A DNA stretch of 64,000 nucleotides from Pseudomonas sp. VD-NE ins (GCF_031882575.1 NZ_CP134772.1:5344501-5408500); one strand, 5' to 3'; shown: positions 35,804-44,923, counted from the stretch's first letter. Made by a program: numbers and translations. The notes: generated from the letters alone by a model not told the origin.

Positions 35804-35884
35804 CTGTAGGAGCTGCCGCAGGCTGCGATCTTTTGACTTTGAGAGGCAGGATCAAAAGATCGCAGCCTTCGGCAGCTCCTACAG
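35804..35884. repeat. REP-like hairpin in the treB-treC gap, CTGTAGGAGCTGCCG type
   Basis: Arms 35804-35837 and about 35851-35884 are close reverse complements (CTGTAGGAGCTGCCG / CGGCAGCTCCTACAG with inner GATCTTTTGA/TCAAAAGATC). In the mRNA it would fold into a long stem between treB and treC and may protect or limit the upstream message. Confidence 0.85.
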
Positions 35885-35890
35885 TTCGAT

Positions 35891-37333
35891 TCAGGCAACC
35901 CGGTAACCGGGCCGGACAATCTTCATGCTCAGTGCACAGGTCAGAACAAACGGCACGAGCATGGCGATCAGCATCCCGAGCACAAACATCGGGATGTACT
36001 GCGGAATGATCGAGATGAATCCCGGCAGCCCACCGACACCGATGGCCGAGGCCTGGACCTTGTTCAGCGACAGGAACACGCAGCCCAGTGCCGAACCCGT
36101 CAGCGCGGCGTAAAACGGAAACTTGTAGCGCAGGTTGACGCCGAACATCGCCGGCTCGGTAATACCAAAGTAGGCGGAAATCGCCGAGGTCGACGCCATG
36201 CTCTTGTCCCGCGCGTTGCGCGTCATCCAGAACACCGCCAGGGCCGCACTGCCCTGAGCAAGATTGGACATGACGATCATCGGCCAGATGAAGGTGCCGC
36301 CCTGGGTCGAGATCAATTGCAGGTCGACCGCGAGAAACATGTGATGCATGCCGGTGATCACCAGCGGTGCGTACAGCAGACCGAAAATCGCGCCCCCGAC
36401 CATCGGCGCCAGATCAAACAGCATGACCAGCCCTTCGGTGATGAAGATGCCGATGTGGCGGGTCACCGGGCCGATCACTGCCAGCGCCAGCACGCCGGTG
36501 ACGACGATGGTGGTGATCGGCACCACGAGCAACTGAATGGCGTTGGGCACGCGCGCGCGCAGCCATTTTTCGATGACGCTCATCACGTAGGCGGCCAGCA
36601 GAATCGGCAGGATCTGTCCCTGATAACCAACCTTCTCCACCTGGAACAACCCGAGAATGTCGAAGTACGGCAGACGCTGTCCGTCCAGCCCGGCGACAGC
36701 CTTGCCGTAGTTCCAGGCGTTGAGCAGATCCGGGTGGACCAGCATCAGGCCGAGGACGATGCCGAGGATCTCGCTGCCGCCGAAGCGTTTGGCTGCCGAC
36801 CAGCCCACCAGCGCCGGCAGAAATACGAACGAGGTGTTGGCCATCAGATTGATCAGGCTCCACAACCCGTCGAGTTTCGGGTAGGCATCGAGCAGGGTCT
36901 GCCCTTCGATGAACATGCCTTTGGCGCCCAGCAGGTTGTTGATGCCCATCAGCAGGCCGGCAATGATCAGCGCCGGGAGGATGGGCATGAACACGTCGGA
37001 AAACACCCGGACCAGACGCTGCATGGCGTTGATCTTTTCAGTGCTTTTCTGTTTGACGTCAGCGATGGTCGCCGCCGCGAGGCCGGTCTGACGACGCAGT
37101 TCGGCATAGACCTTTTCCACTTCGCCCGGACCTATCACCACCTGATACAGGCCGCCCGTGAAGAACGAGCCTTTGACCAGGTCGATCTGGTTGAGCGTGG
37201 CGCTGTCGACCCGTCCCGGGTCTTTCAGGGCCAGCCGCAACCGCGTGACGCAATGGGCGGCCTGTTCGAGGTTGTCACTGCCGCCGAGGCTTTGCAGCAA
37301 CTGCCTGGCGATGTTCGGATAGTCGTGGCTCAT
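35891..37333 (-). CDS. treB: trehalose-specific PTS EIIBC transporter
   Basis: 480 residues. The EIIB domain (about 1-80) has the phosphorylated cysteine Cys28 (AAHCVTRLRLAL). The EIIC domain (about 105-475) has about ten membrane helices, with FMPILPALIIAGLLMGINNLLG, GYQGQILPILLAAYVMS, VITGMHHMFLAVDLQLI and the glucose-family signature AYFGITEPAMFGVNLRYKFP (read in two parts). There is no EIIA domain. It imports trehalose and phosphorylates it to trehalose 6-phosphate. GGAAG lies before ATG 37333. The gene diverges from treR across a region with two palindromic operators, consistent with repression by TreR. Confidence 0.93.
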   Translation of the reverse strand: MSHDYPNIARQLLQSLGGSDNLEQAAHCVTRLRLALKDPGRVDSATLNQIDLVKGSFFTGGLYQVVIGPGEVEKVYAELRRQTGLAAATIADVKQKSTEKINAMQRLVRVFSDVFMPILPALIIAGLLMGINNLLGAKGMFIEGQTLLDAYPKLDGLWSLINLMANTSFVFLPALVGWSAAKRFGGSEILGIVLGLMLVHPDLLNAWNYGKAVAGLDGQRLPYFDILGLFQVEKVGYQGQILPILLAAYVMSVIEKWLRARVPNAIQLLVVPITTIVVTGVLALAVIGPVTRHIGIFITEGLVMLFDLAPMVGGAIFGLLYAPLVITGMHHMFLAVDLQLISTQGGTFIWPMIVMSNLAQGSAALAVFWMTRNARDKSMASTSAISAYFGITEPAMFGVNLRYKFPFYAALTGSALGCVFLSLNKVQASAIGVGGLPGFISIIPQYIPMFVLGMLIAMLVPFVLTCALSMKIVRPGYRVA

Positions 37334-37387
37334 GCTAGTTCTTCCGCTATGGATTGTTGTTATTGGCAGCACGCCGAAGCGAAAAAT

Positions 37388-37429
37388 ACTCGTCTGTACG
37401 AGTTAATGCAACAACTCGTACAGACGAGT
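37388..37429. promoter_or_regulatory. twin palindromic operators for TreR
   Basis: Two 16-bp palindromes, ACTCGTCTGTACGAGT (37388-37403) and ACTCGTACAGACGAGT (37414-37429), lie between the divergent treB and treR start codons. Their centres are 26 bp apart and each is the reverse complement of the other, so the whole 42 bp is also symmetric. GntR-type repressors bind this kind of site as dimers. Confidence 0.75.
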
Positions 37430-37568
37430 TTGTTTATGTATATTCCCGCCAGACCGAAGACGAATTTTCCTACCCCGCCTTAGGGTGATTTCCATCGTCC
37501 ACATGGACAAAGCCCTACCCTGGCCTTAAGGTTCGAAGCTTTGAGCACAGTCGGCACCGAGCCTACCC

Positions 37569-38273
37569 ATGAGCAAATACAACCAGATCTATAGCGATCT
37601 GCTGGCCAGCATCACGACTGAGCGCCTGGAGCGCGGCGCCCGCCTGCCCTCCGAAACAGAACTGATGGACAGCTATCAGGCCAGCCGCGGCACCGTGCGC
37701 AAGGCTATCGAACTGCTTCAGGAACGCGGTTTTGCGCAGAAAATCCACGGCAAAGGCACCTTCGTGCTTTCGACCAACCCGATCGAGTTTCAGCTCGGCG
37801 GCATCGTCAGTTTCCAGGAGACCTACCCGCGCCTGGGCAACGACGTCAGCACCGAAGTGGTCGAGCTGAGCCAGATCCCGCTCGAAGGCGCCCTGCTCGA
37901 ACACATCCATGCCGAACCCGGCAGCCTCATCACGCGGATCAAGCGCGTACGGCGGATCGACGGCAAACGGGTCATCCTCGACATCAACCACTTCGTCAGC
38001 GAAGTGATTCCCGGGCTGTCCCTCGATATCGCCGAGCAATCGATCTATGCGCATATCGAACAGACCCTGCAGTTACAGATTGCCTACGCCCAACGCACCA
38101 TCGAAGCGGTGCCGCGCAGCAAGGACGATCAACTGCACCTGGACCTCGACGGCCAGAGCCATGTGATCGTGGTCAGCAACCAGACCTTCCTTCAGGACGG
38201 TCGTCAGTTCGAGTACACCGAATCGCGGCACACCCTCGACAAGTTCTACTTTTCCGACGTGGCACGGCGCTGA
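37569..38273 (+). CDS. treR: GntR family trehalose operon repressor
   Basis: 234 residues. An N-terminal winged helix (YNQIYSDLLASI, then ARLPSETELMDSYQASRGTVRKAIELL in parts, and GKGTFV) is the GntR signature. The C-terminal UTRA effector-binding domain (about 85-230: LGGIVSFQE, ITRIKRVRRIDGKRVILDINHF, YTESRHTLDKF) identifies the HutC/TreR subfamily. Such repressors are usually released by trehalose 6-phosphate or trehalose. It is divergent from treB with the twin palindromes between them, so it probably represses both treB and itself. No marked oddity. Confidence 0.9.
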   Translation: MSKYNQIYSDLLASITTERLERGARLPSETELMDSYQASRGTVRKAIELLQERGFAQKIHGKGTFVLSTNPIEFQLGGIVSFQETYPRLGNDVSTEVVELSQIPLEGALLEHIHAEPGSLITRIKRVRRIDGKRVILDINHFVSEVIPGLSLDIAEQSIYAHIEQTLQLQIAYAQRTIEAVPRSKDDQLHLDLDGQSHVIVVSNQTFLQDGRQFEYTESRHTLDKFYFSDVARR

Positions 38274-38311
38274 CCCCGGCACATTTCCAACGATCATGTG
38301 CGGTACATATG

Positions 38312-38374
38312 TAGTGCACTCCCCTTGAGCAAATCGGCCATGCTCGGCCTTCATTTCTCAAGGATGGAGAAAGC
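38312..38374 (+). promoter_or_regulatory. leader of toxin 1: ribosome site able to pair with an upstream arm
   Basis: CCTTGAG (38323-38329) is the exact reverse complement of CTCAAGG (38357-38363), which contains the Shine-Dalgarno AAGG about 10 bases before ATG 38375. The 63-base leader is nearly identical to that of toxin 2 (41639-41701), with both arms unchanged. A short alternative pairing GAGC (38327-38330)/GCTC (38342-38345) is also kept. A regulatory hairpin is inferred; alternatively TTGAGC might be a promoter box. Confidence 0.5.
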
Positions 38375-41300
38375 ATGTACGCCACCCAACCAAGCCCTCT
38401 ACCGAACGCGGCAGACAAAGCGGCGCTGAAGCGAATCGCTTATACCGTCGTGCAGAACTGTCCCGGCCTGCAGGACGCCGCCTATCAAGCGGCCCGTGAT
38501 CTGCTGGAAGCAAAAGGCCTGACGAGCCTCGACCCGGACCAGGTTTATTTCCATCGTTTCAAGACGGCCCAGAGCAGCGCCCGCGCGTTTACCGGCTGGG
38601 AGCACATCCGCGAAAAGCCCTACGAATCGATGACCCTGACACAACTGGTGATTCATCGTTTTCGCACCACCGACCAGGACAACGCTGATCTTCTCGATCT
38701 GTACGGCGGCTTCTACACCGAAGGTCCGCAGGGCGAGAATTTCGACGAAAAAAATCAGGTACGCCTGCACGGCAATGAAGTCTTGAACGCGTTCTGGAGC
38801 CTCGATTTCAGTGGTCACTACACCGCGACTCTGACGGACTTCTGGAACAGCCACGCTGACGACTTCCGCACATTGGCCAAGTGCAACTTCCTCAACAGGG
38901 CGGTGCAGGCTCTGGATCTTGGGCAACTCACCGGCAGAGACTTTCAATGGCTGGTGGACTCGGTGGTGGGTCCTGTCAGCTGGCCGGTCACCCTGAGCAT
39001 GCTGCAAGCGAGCCACACTCCAACGGCGAATGTATGCGCCTTCGACATCGACGGTCATGTCGCCACCCAATTGCTGCGGGTCGCAGCTCCCGGTGGCCGG
39101 CAGATAATCTATCTGCCCGGTGATGCCGAAGCGTTCGTGGTCAGGGAAACCGCGGCGGACCTGCACTGGTGGGTGCTTGAGCAAATGAACAACGCGAAAC
39201 GCCGCACGTCCTTCATGGATCATTTTGCCCTCGCCGATCGTCAGGACATGAGCGAGAACCTCACCGATCTGATGAACAGGTTAGTGGGTAGCTGGGGTCG
39301 CGCCGACCATCACCTGATCAACCGCACAAACCTGGCGCTGACCGATGATGCATTCAGTTGGCTGCGCGACTCGACCCGCCAGGCAATGTTCGCAGAGGCC
39401 CATCTGTCCCTGACGTCCAATGGCGATCTGCGCAAAAAGTTGTGGATCGGCTATCTGAGCGCGGGCCTCAAGGTGTTCGGTCCGATGGCCACTGTTGGCT
39501 GGCCGCTGGCGTTGCCGGTGATTGGCGCCACCATTGCCAACATGGGCCTGAATATCGATCAGGCGCAAAACGGCAAGACCAACGCCGAACGCAAGGCCGG
39601 CGTGCTTGGCGCGGTCCTGAGTGGCATCAACATGCTTTTCAACCTTCCCTTGCTCATTGGTACCGGCCCGATGCTGGAAATCGGCCCCGAGGTTGACGCT
39701 GTTGAGGCCGCAGAAATGGCCGAGTACAGCGAAGCCTTGAATACCTCCGCCGAAGCTGACAACACAGCGCCAATCATGACGCCGGACGATGTCGGCATCG
39801 CCCTGCCTGAGCTTGATGAAACGCTGTTGATATCGGCGCAAAAGGCTGCGCCACCGCCGATACCCGAACGCTATCAATGCAACGAGTTGCTCGATGGCAC
39901 AGCACTCGGTGAGGAGGCCGGGAAATTTCAGGGCATTTACCGTCTCGACGCTGATCCGCCCTACGCCATCCTGATGAATGACAGTCCCTATTATGTGCGT
40001 TACTTCACCGATTCTCGCGGCGGTGGCGATTGGGCAATCGTTGACCCGGAGCGCCCCAATCAACTCGTTCACGCCTTGCCGGTCCGCCTCAATGGCGCTG
40101 GTGAGTGGGAGCGGATCCCTGCATTGGGCCTTAAGGGTGGAGGTCAATGCATGGGTAAACAATGTGCCCCCGAGATCGAACTCGATACCTTCGAACCCGC
40201 AGTGCCAGAGCCGCCCGCTCAACCGGAAGTGGAGCCGCAACCTTCGGCCTCACGTCCCCCGCGCCCCGTGCACAGCGCCTACGATATCGATCCGATGGTG
40301 CGCCGCTCGATAAAAGCCTGGGCGTTGAACCTCAACGAAACCCATGCCCAGATGCAGCCCGACGGTGAAGGCGGTTTCGGCATGGACGACCCGTTCGAGT
40401 CGTATGCCGTCGGCAAACGCAAACTGCTGCAGAGTTCCGCCAGAAGTTTTTTCAAGAATCTGCCGTGGATTATCCAGCCTGCGCGTCCGCTTGTACCCGA
40501 AGTCAATCGCCTGATGTCACTGGCCGATCTTATCGATGGCATTTTCGAAAGCGCTTCAGGCCTGGTGGTGGGAGAAACCCTTGATCGCATCACCACCCTG
40601 CGTTTTCTGATCGAGAACATGCCGGCGCTGGCCCGACACGTGAATACGTTATACATGCGCGGGTTGCTCAGCGACTTCGCTCAGGTTGAACTGAACCGCT
40701 ATTTCATGAGCGGCAACATGAGCGTGGATCTGCGCACTTACCTGAGCAGCCTCGGCACCGATCCTGGCGGTCGATTCACCCCGCTGGAACTGGTCCGGCT
40801 CGCACGCGAAAACGGGGTCCGGGTCCAGGCGATCGATTGCGCCGCAAGTTACAAAATGAAAACACCGCTGCCGCCGGTCGATGAGCAAATGATGAGCACT
40901 TACCTGACCAACGACATCATGACCGGCGACCTCTACCTCAACAGTCCGAAGAAATGGATCGTGGTGACCGATGCTCAGAACACCAACACCTTCAAAGGAC
41001 TGTCCGGCATCAGTGAGTTGAAGGGTGGAATCGGCCTGCGAATCGATGAAGTCGCCGCCGGTGAAGAGCTGGGCGTAGATGTCGACCCTGGAGTGGAAGT
41101 ACTACGCGGCAGCTCGCCCGGTGGCACGGCCAGACAAGGCCATCCAGACCTTCTTCGCGCCGATTTGCGTTTGAAGATGCAGGCGCCCGAGGTGAACTGG
41201 ACCGAAGAAACTCTGGAGAATCTTCTGTACCGGCGGGGCATGTATCTATTTGAAAAAGCAGGCGACAGCTACACCCTGATCCACCGCAGCAAACAAGGCA

Positions 41301-41461
41301 TGCTCCAGCGCACACTGATCACTCGATTGAATGACGGCAAGTTTTCCATCCACCGTCCTGCCTGGCAGCGAGTGAACGACATCGCGTTCGCCAACCTGAA
41401 AGACATGTCGCAACGGCTGTCCGAGACCGGACTGATCATGCGTAGCCGAATACCTGATTGA
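38375..41461 (+). CDS. large toxin with DUF6543-like N-terminus and ChaN/EreA-like C-terminal domain (toxin 1)
   Basis: 1028 residues, no signal peptide. N-terminal region (about 1-340) has VYFHRFKTAQSS, TLTQLVIHRFRTTDQDNADLL and LAKCNFLNRA, which mark the DUF6543 'dermonecrotic toxin' group of Pseudomonas. A long hydrophobic segment (about 351-435; LWIGYLSAGLKVFGPMA, WPLALPVIGATIANMGL) could insert into membranes. A cysteine-containing middle domain follows (496-597). Residues about 705-895 resemble the ChaN/EreA/TIKI fold of Pasteurella toxin-like effectors (VVGETLDRITTLRFLIENMP, YLSSLGTDPGGRF, VRVQAIDC, KWIVVTDAQNTNTFKGLSGI), but the expected GExH reads GETL. It is followed in tandem by a paralogue. 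Target unknown; toxin role inferred. Confidence 0.75.
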   Translation: MYATQPSPLPNAADKAALKRIAYTVVQNCPGLQDAAYQAARDLLEAKGLTSLDPDQVYFHRFKTAQSSARAFTGWEHIREKPYESMTLTQLVIHRFRTTDQDNADLLDLYGGFYTEGPQGENFDEKNQVRLHGNEVLNAFWSLDFSGHYTATLTDFWNSHADDFRTLAKCNFLNRAVQALDLGQLTGRDFQWLVDSVVGPVSWPVTLSMLQASHTPTANVCAFDIDGHVATQLLRVAAPGGRQIIYLPGDAEAFVVRETAADLHWWVLEQMNNAKRRTSFMDHFALADRQDMSENLTDLMNRLVGSWGRADHHLINRTNLALTDDAFSWLRDSTRQAMFAEAHLSLTSNGDLRKKLWIGYLSAGLKVFGPMATVGWPLALPVIGATIANMGLNIDQAQNGKTNAERKAGVLGAVLSGINMLFNLPLLIGTGPMLEIGPEVDAVEAAEMAEYSEALNTSAEADNTAPIMTPDDVGIALPELDETLLISAQKAAPPPIPERYQCNELLDGTALGEEAGKFQGIYRLDADPPYAILMNDSPYYVRYFTDSRGGGDWAIVDPERPNQLVHALPVRLNGAGEWERIPALGLKGGGQCMGKQCAPEIELDTFEPAVPEPPAQPEVEPQPSASRPPRPVHSAYDIDPMVRRSIKAWALNLNETHAQMQPDGEGGFGMDDPFESYAVGKRKLLQSSARSFFKNLPWIIQPARPLVPEVNRLMSLADLIDGIFESASGLVVGETLDRITTLRFLIENMPALARHVNTLYMRGLLSDFAQVELNRYFMSGNMSVDLRTYLSSLGTDPGGRFTPLELVRLARENGVRVQAIDCAASYKMKTPLPPVDEQMMSTYLTNDIMTGDLYLNSPKKWIVVTDAQNTNTFKGLSGISELKGGIGLRIDEVAAGEELGVDVDPGVEVLRGSSPGGTARQGHPDLLRADLRLKMQAPEVNWTEETLENLLYRRGMYLFEKAGDSYTLIHRSKQGMLQRTLITRLNDGKFSIHRPAWQRVNDIAFANLKDMSQRLSETGLIMRSRIPD

Positions 41462-41497
41462 AGACAACCCTGCCTCGAATTTTCCAGCCCAGCAACA

Positions 41498-41530
41498 AAA
41501 TGCCAGTCAGCAAAACTGACTGGCATTTTT
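41498..41530 (+). terminator. intrinsic terminator after toxin 1
   Basis: TGCCAGTCAG (41501-41510) and CTGACTGGCA (41516-41525) form a perfect 10-bp stem with CAAAA loop and TTTTT tail. It separates the transcription of the two tandem toxins. Confidence 0.9.
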
Positions 41531-41638
41531 CAACAACCTTCCTGCGCCTCTGAAGCCTGTGCCCGGAAGACGCCGGACAAACTGCCCTCCCCCCCACTCC
41601 CACTCTATTATCAACAGGGGCAATATGCAGTAGCCGGC

Positions 41639-41701
41639 TAGTGCACTGCCCTTGAGCGAATCGGTCATGCTCTGTCTTTGTTTCTCAAGGATGAAGAACG
41701 C
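41639..41701 (+). promoter_or_regulatory. leader of toxin 2: same ribosome-site pairing as toxin 1
   Basis: CCTTGAG (41650-41656) and CTCAAGG (41684-41690) are exact reverse complements, the second holding the Shine-Dalgarno before ATG 41702. The loop differs from toxin 1 at several bases while both arms and their 27-base spacing are kept. Confidence 0.5.
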
Positions 41702-44700
41702 ATGACCTCCCCCGAACGACGTCTGCTGCCAAACGCAGCGGACAAAACTGCCCTCAAAGCCATTGCCACGACGATCGTGCAGACCTGCCCGAGTCTGTTC
41801 GACGCAGCCCGGCAAGTCGCCAACGAACTCCTGGCGGACAAAGGCCTGTCCGACCTCGATCCCGACCGGATTTACTTCCACCGTTTCAAAACGGCGCAGA
41901 GCAGCGCGCTGACCTTCACGGGCTGGGAACATTTGCTCGAAAAGCCTTACGAAACGCTCACCCTCACGCAGTTGGTGATCCACCGCTTTCGTGCGACCGA
42001 TCAAGACAACGCAGATCTGCTTGGCCTTTACTGCGGCTTCTACTCGGATGGCCCGGAGGTGGAAAACTTCAATCAGAGCAATGAAGTACGGTTGCTTGGC
42101 AGCGATGTGCTGAAAGCGTTCTGGGACGTCGACTTCAGCGCGCGCTACACAGGTCAACTGACGACATTCTGGCAAACCTCGTCGGATAACTTCCGCGCCC
42201 TGGCCAAGTGCAACTTTCTCAGCCTGGCGGCGCAGGCGCTGCAACAGGGTGACCTTGACGGAACTGATTTTCAGCGCGTCGTCGGCTCGGTTATCGGGCC
42301 CGTCACCTGGCCCGTCACCTTGCAAATGCTGCAAGCGTTACACCCGGTCGGTGCTGAAGTGCGGGCGCTGGATCTCGATGGCCACGTAGCCTCCAATGCG
42401 CTGCGCCTGGTGGAAGACAGTGGCAGACAGACCCTTTACTTGCCAGGCGAAGCCCAGGCATTCCTCTTGATGGACCATGAAGCAGATCTGCACTGGTGGA
42501 TGCTTGAGCAGATGAATTCAGAGGACAAGCGCACGGCGTTTCTCCAGCATTTCCCGCTGGCTGACCGCAATCACATGACCGAAAACCTCACCGATCTGAT
42601 GAACCGACTGGTGAGCACCTGGGGCCACAGCGATCACCGAATGATCAATCACAGCAACGTCGCGATCACCGGTGACGCATTCACCTGGTTGAGCGAGTCG
42701 ACACGCACGAGCATGGTTGCCGAGGCGCATCTGGCGCTCACGTCCAACAGTGACCTGCGCAAAAAACTCTGGATCGGTTATTTGAGTGCCGGTCTGAAAG
42801 TGTTCGGCCCGATGGCAGCTGTGGGCTGGCCTTTGGCGTTGCCTTTGATTGGCGCGAGCATCGCGAACATGGGCTTGAACATCGATCAGGCCATCAACGG
42901 CACTACGCCAACCGAACGCAAAGCCGGCGTTACCGGCGCAGTGCTCAACGCGATCGACATTGTGTTCAACATCCCGTTTCTGATCAGCACTGGCCCACAC
43001 CTGGAAGTGGGCCCGCAGGTGGAGTTTGCTGAAGCGGAAGAAATGCGCGGGTTGATCGAGCTCACTTCGGCCGAAACACCCTTCTTGCCACCTCTGGCTC
43101 CACCGACGGTTACGGCGGTCACGGCGGTTGAGCCAGAGGCGGCCGTCGAGCTGACAAACGAAATCCCCATCGAGACGACCATCGCATCCACCCGGGAGCT
43201 GGCCACGGCTGCTGCGCGCCAAGGTTCGTCTTTTCCAAAGATTCCTGCCAGTTATCGATGCAACGAGTTACTGGCACAGCGTTCTGTAGAGGCAGCTCCA
43301 GGCAAATATGAGGGTATTTACCGCCTGGACAAGGAGCCGGCCTTTGCCATCGAACTGGATGGCGACGCGTACTACGTGCGCTACTTTGGCGACTCCGAAG
43401 ACACCGGCAACTGGGCCATCGTCAATCCTGAGCGACCCAATCAGTTCGTGTACTCATTGCCAGTACGCTTGGGCAGTAGCGGCAAGTGGGAACGCATGCC
43501 CGCGTCGCGTCTCAGGGGCGGCGGCCAATGCATGGGCAAGGCGTGTTTCCTGGACACTGACCTGGCCTCGTCCTCGGCCCCGGCATCAGCAACGCCGTCA
43601 GCGGAACTTCCCGTCGTCGAAACGGTTCCACCCGCTGCGCGACCGCTGCGTCTGGTTTCTCCCCTCTCCAACATCGTGGGAATAGACATGGCGAAAATGA
43701 AAAGATGGGCAATGAACTTGCCCGAGACTGTCGCCGGGCGCTCCGGTGCAATTCGCGCTAATCCATCAACTATCGATGCGTATGAGGTCTATTGCCGCGA
43801 CAGGCGCACGTCCATGCTGAACGAGGCCAAAGAGTATTACTCAGAGCTGGACTGGACCAACCTGCCCGTAAGGCCAGTCATCCCGCAAATCGATCCCGAG
43901 ATGCAGACGGATGAATTGTTTGATCGCATCTTTGCCAATACCGATGGACTGGTCGTCGGCGAAACCCTTGATCGCATCGCCAGCATGCGTTTCATGATCG
44001 AAAACATGCCGGCGCTCTCACGGCATATCGACACACTGTACGTACGCGGTTTGCTGGGTGATTTCGCCCAGGCAGACCTCAACGACTTTTACCTGTCGGG
44101 AGAGATGTCAGAGGATCTTCGGGGCTACTTGTCCAGCCTGGGTACCGACCCTGACGGCCGATTCAACATGCTAGAACTGATCAAGGCTGCCCGGGCCAAT
44201 GGCATCCGGACCCATGGTCTTGACGCCGCGTACAGTTACAAGTTGAAGATACCGCTGACTTCGATCGAAGAGCAGATGATCCGCGCCCGGCTCACCACTC
44301 AGATCATGTGGGGTGACGGGCTCCTCAACCGACCAGGCAAATGGGCTGCCCTGGTCGATGCAACGAACACCAATACCTTCAGAAATCTGCCAGGCATAAG
44401 CGAACTCAGAGGCGGGATTGGTTTACGGATTGAAGAAGTGACGTCCACCGAAGTGGCCGGCGGCAGTATCGACGCGGGACTGGAAATCACTCGGGGCCCG
44501 TTCAGTAACGGAGCATCGGCGCGCGACTCATTCGACATTCTATTTGCTGATTTGCGCTGGAAGATCGCGACACCTGTGCCGCAATGGACTGACGCAACGG
44601 TGAATACACTGCTGAATCGCAACGGCATGTTCATGTTAGAAAAAACGCAAAATGTATACACGCTCGTGCGTCGCAACAGCTCCGGCAATATTGTTCGAAC

Positions 44701-44848
44701 AACAGTGTATCGCCGAAGGGATGGTCAGGTTTACATCTGGACACTGTCGATGCCCCGGATCAGTGCCATCATGTTCCGTGACATCGCCGCGTTATCCCAG
44801 CGCCTGATAGAGATCGGCTTTACCCTGCAAAGTCGCATACCCGCCTGA
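41702..44848 (+). CDS. large toxin, tandem paralogue of the preceding one (toxin 2)
   Basis: 1048 residues, collinear with toxin 1 from end to end (RIYFHRFKTAQSS, LRKKLWIGYLSAGLKVFGPMA, IPASYRCNELL, GGGQCMGKACF, VVGETLDRIASMRFMIENMP, KWAALVDATNTNTFRNLPGI, LIEIGFTLQSRIPA). Same layout: DUF6543-like N-terminus, hydrophobic segment about 355-440, linker rich in Pro/Ala/Thr near 455-500 (the most divergent part), cysteine-containing middle domain, ChaN/EreA-like domain with GETL in place of GExH. ATG 41702 has AAGGA upstream, inside the conserved leader. No immunity-like small gene lies between or after the two. Toxin or effector role is inferred from the family. Confidence 0.75.
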   Translation: MTSPERRLLPNAADKTALKAIATTIVQTCPSLFDAARQVANELLADKGLSDLDPDRIYFHRFKTAQSSALTFTGWEHLLEKPYETLTLTQLVIHRFRATDQDNADLLGLYCGFYSDGPEVENFNQSNEVRLLGSDVLKAFWDVDFSARYTGQLTTFWQTSSDNFRALAKCNFLSLAAQALQQGDLDGTDFQRVVGSVIGPVTWPVTLQMLQALHPVGAEVRALDLDGHVASNALRLVEDSGRQTLYLPGEAQAFLLMDHEADLHWWMLEQMNSEDKRTAFLQHFPLADRNHMTENLTDLMNRLVSTWGHSDHRMINHSNVAITGDAFTWLSESTRTSMVAEAHLALTSNSDLRKKLWIGYLSAGLKVFGPMAAVGWPLALPLIGASIANMGLNIDQAINGTTPTERKAGVTGAVLNAIDIVFNIPFLISTGPHLEVGPQVEFAEAEEMRGLIELTSAETPFLPPLAPPTVTAVTAVEPEAAVELTNEIPIETTIASTRELATAAARQGSSFPKIPASYRCNELLAQRSVEAAPGKYEGIYRLDKEPAFAIELDGDAYYVRYFGDSEDTGNWAIVNPERPNQFVYSLPVRLGSSGKWERMPASRLRGGGQCMGKACFLDTDLASSSAPASATPSAELPVVETVPPAARPLRLVSPLSNIVGIDMAKMKRWAMNLPETVAGRSGAIRANPSTIDAYEVYCRDRRTSMLNEAKEYYSELDWTNLPVRPVIPQIDPEMQTDELFDRIFANTDGLVVGETLDRIASMRFMIENMPALSRHIDTLYVRGLLGDFAQADLNDFYLSGEMSEDLRGYLSSLGTDPDGRFNMLELIKAARANGIRTHGLDAAYSYKLKIPLTSIEEQMIRARLTTQIMWGDGLLNRPGKWAALVDATNTNTFRNLPGISELRGGIGLRIEEVTSTEVAGGSIDAGLEITRGPFSNGASARDSFDILFADLRWKIATPVPQWTDATVNTLLNRNGMFMLEKTQNVYTLVRRNSSGNIVRTTVYRRRDGQVYIWTLSMPRISAIMFRDIAALSQRLIEIGFTLQSRIPA

Positions 44849-44870
44849 CTCTTTTCAGACCATGAAACGA

Positions 44871-44901
44871 AAAAACCCTTGGCTTCAGGCCAAGGGTTTT
44901 T
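44871..44901. terminator. bidirectional terminator between toxin 2 and guaA
   Basis: AAAAACCCTTGGC (44871-44883) and GCCAAGGGTTTTT (44889-44901) form a 13-bp stem that has T runs on both strands, serving two convergent genes. Confidence 0.9.
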
Positions 44902-44923
44902 CGTTAATCAACTTGCAGCGGGA

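Noticed and set aside
38375..44848. Toxin-immunity or contact-dependent inhibition system
   Set aside because: No small immunity-like gene lies between or after the toxins, and no two-partner secretion or Rhs/VgrG gene is nearby.
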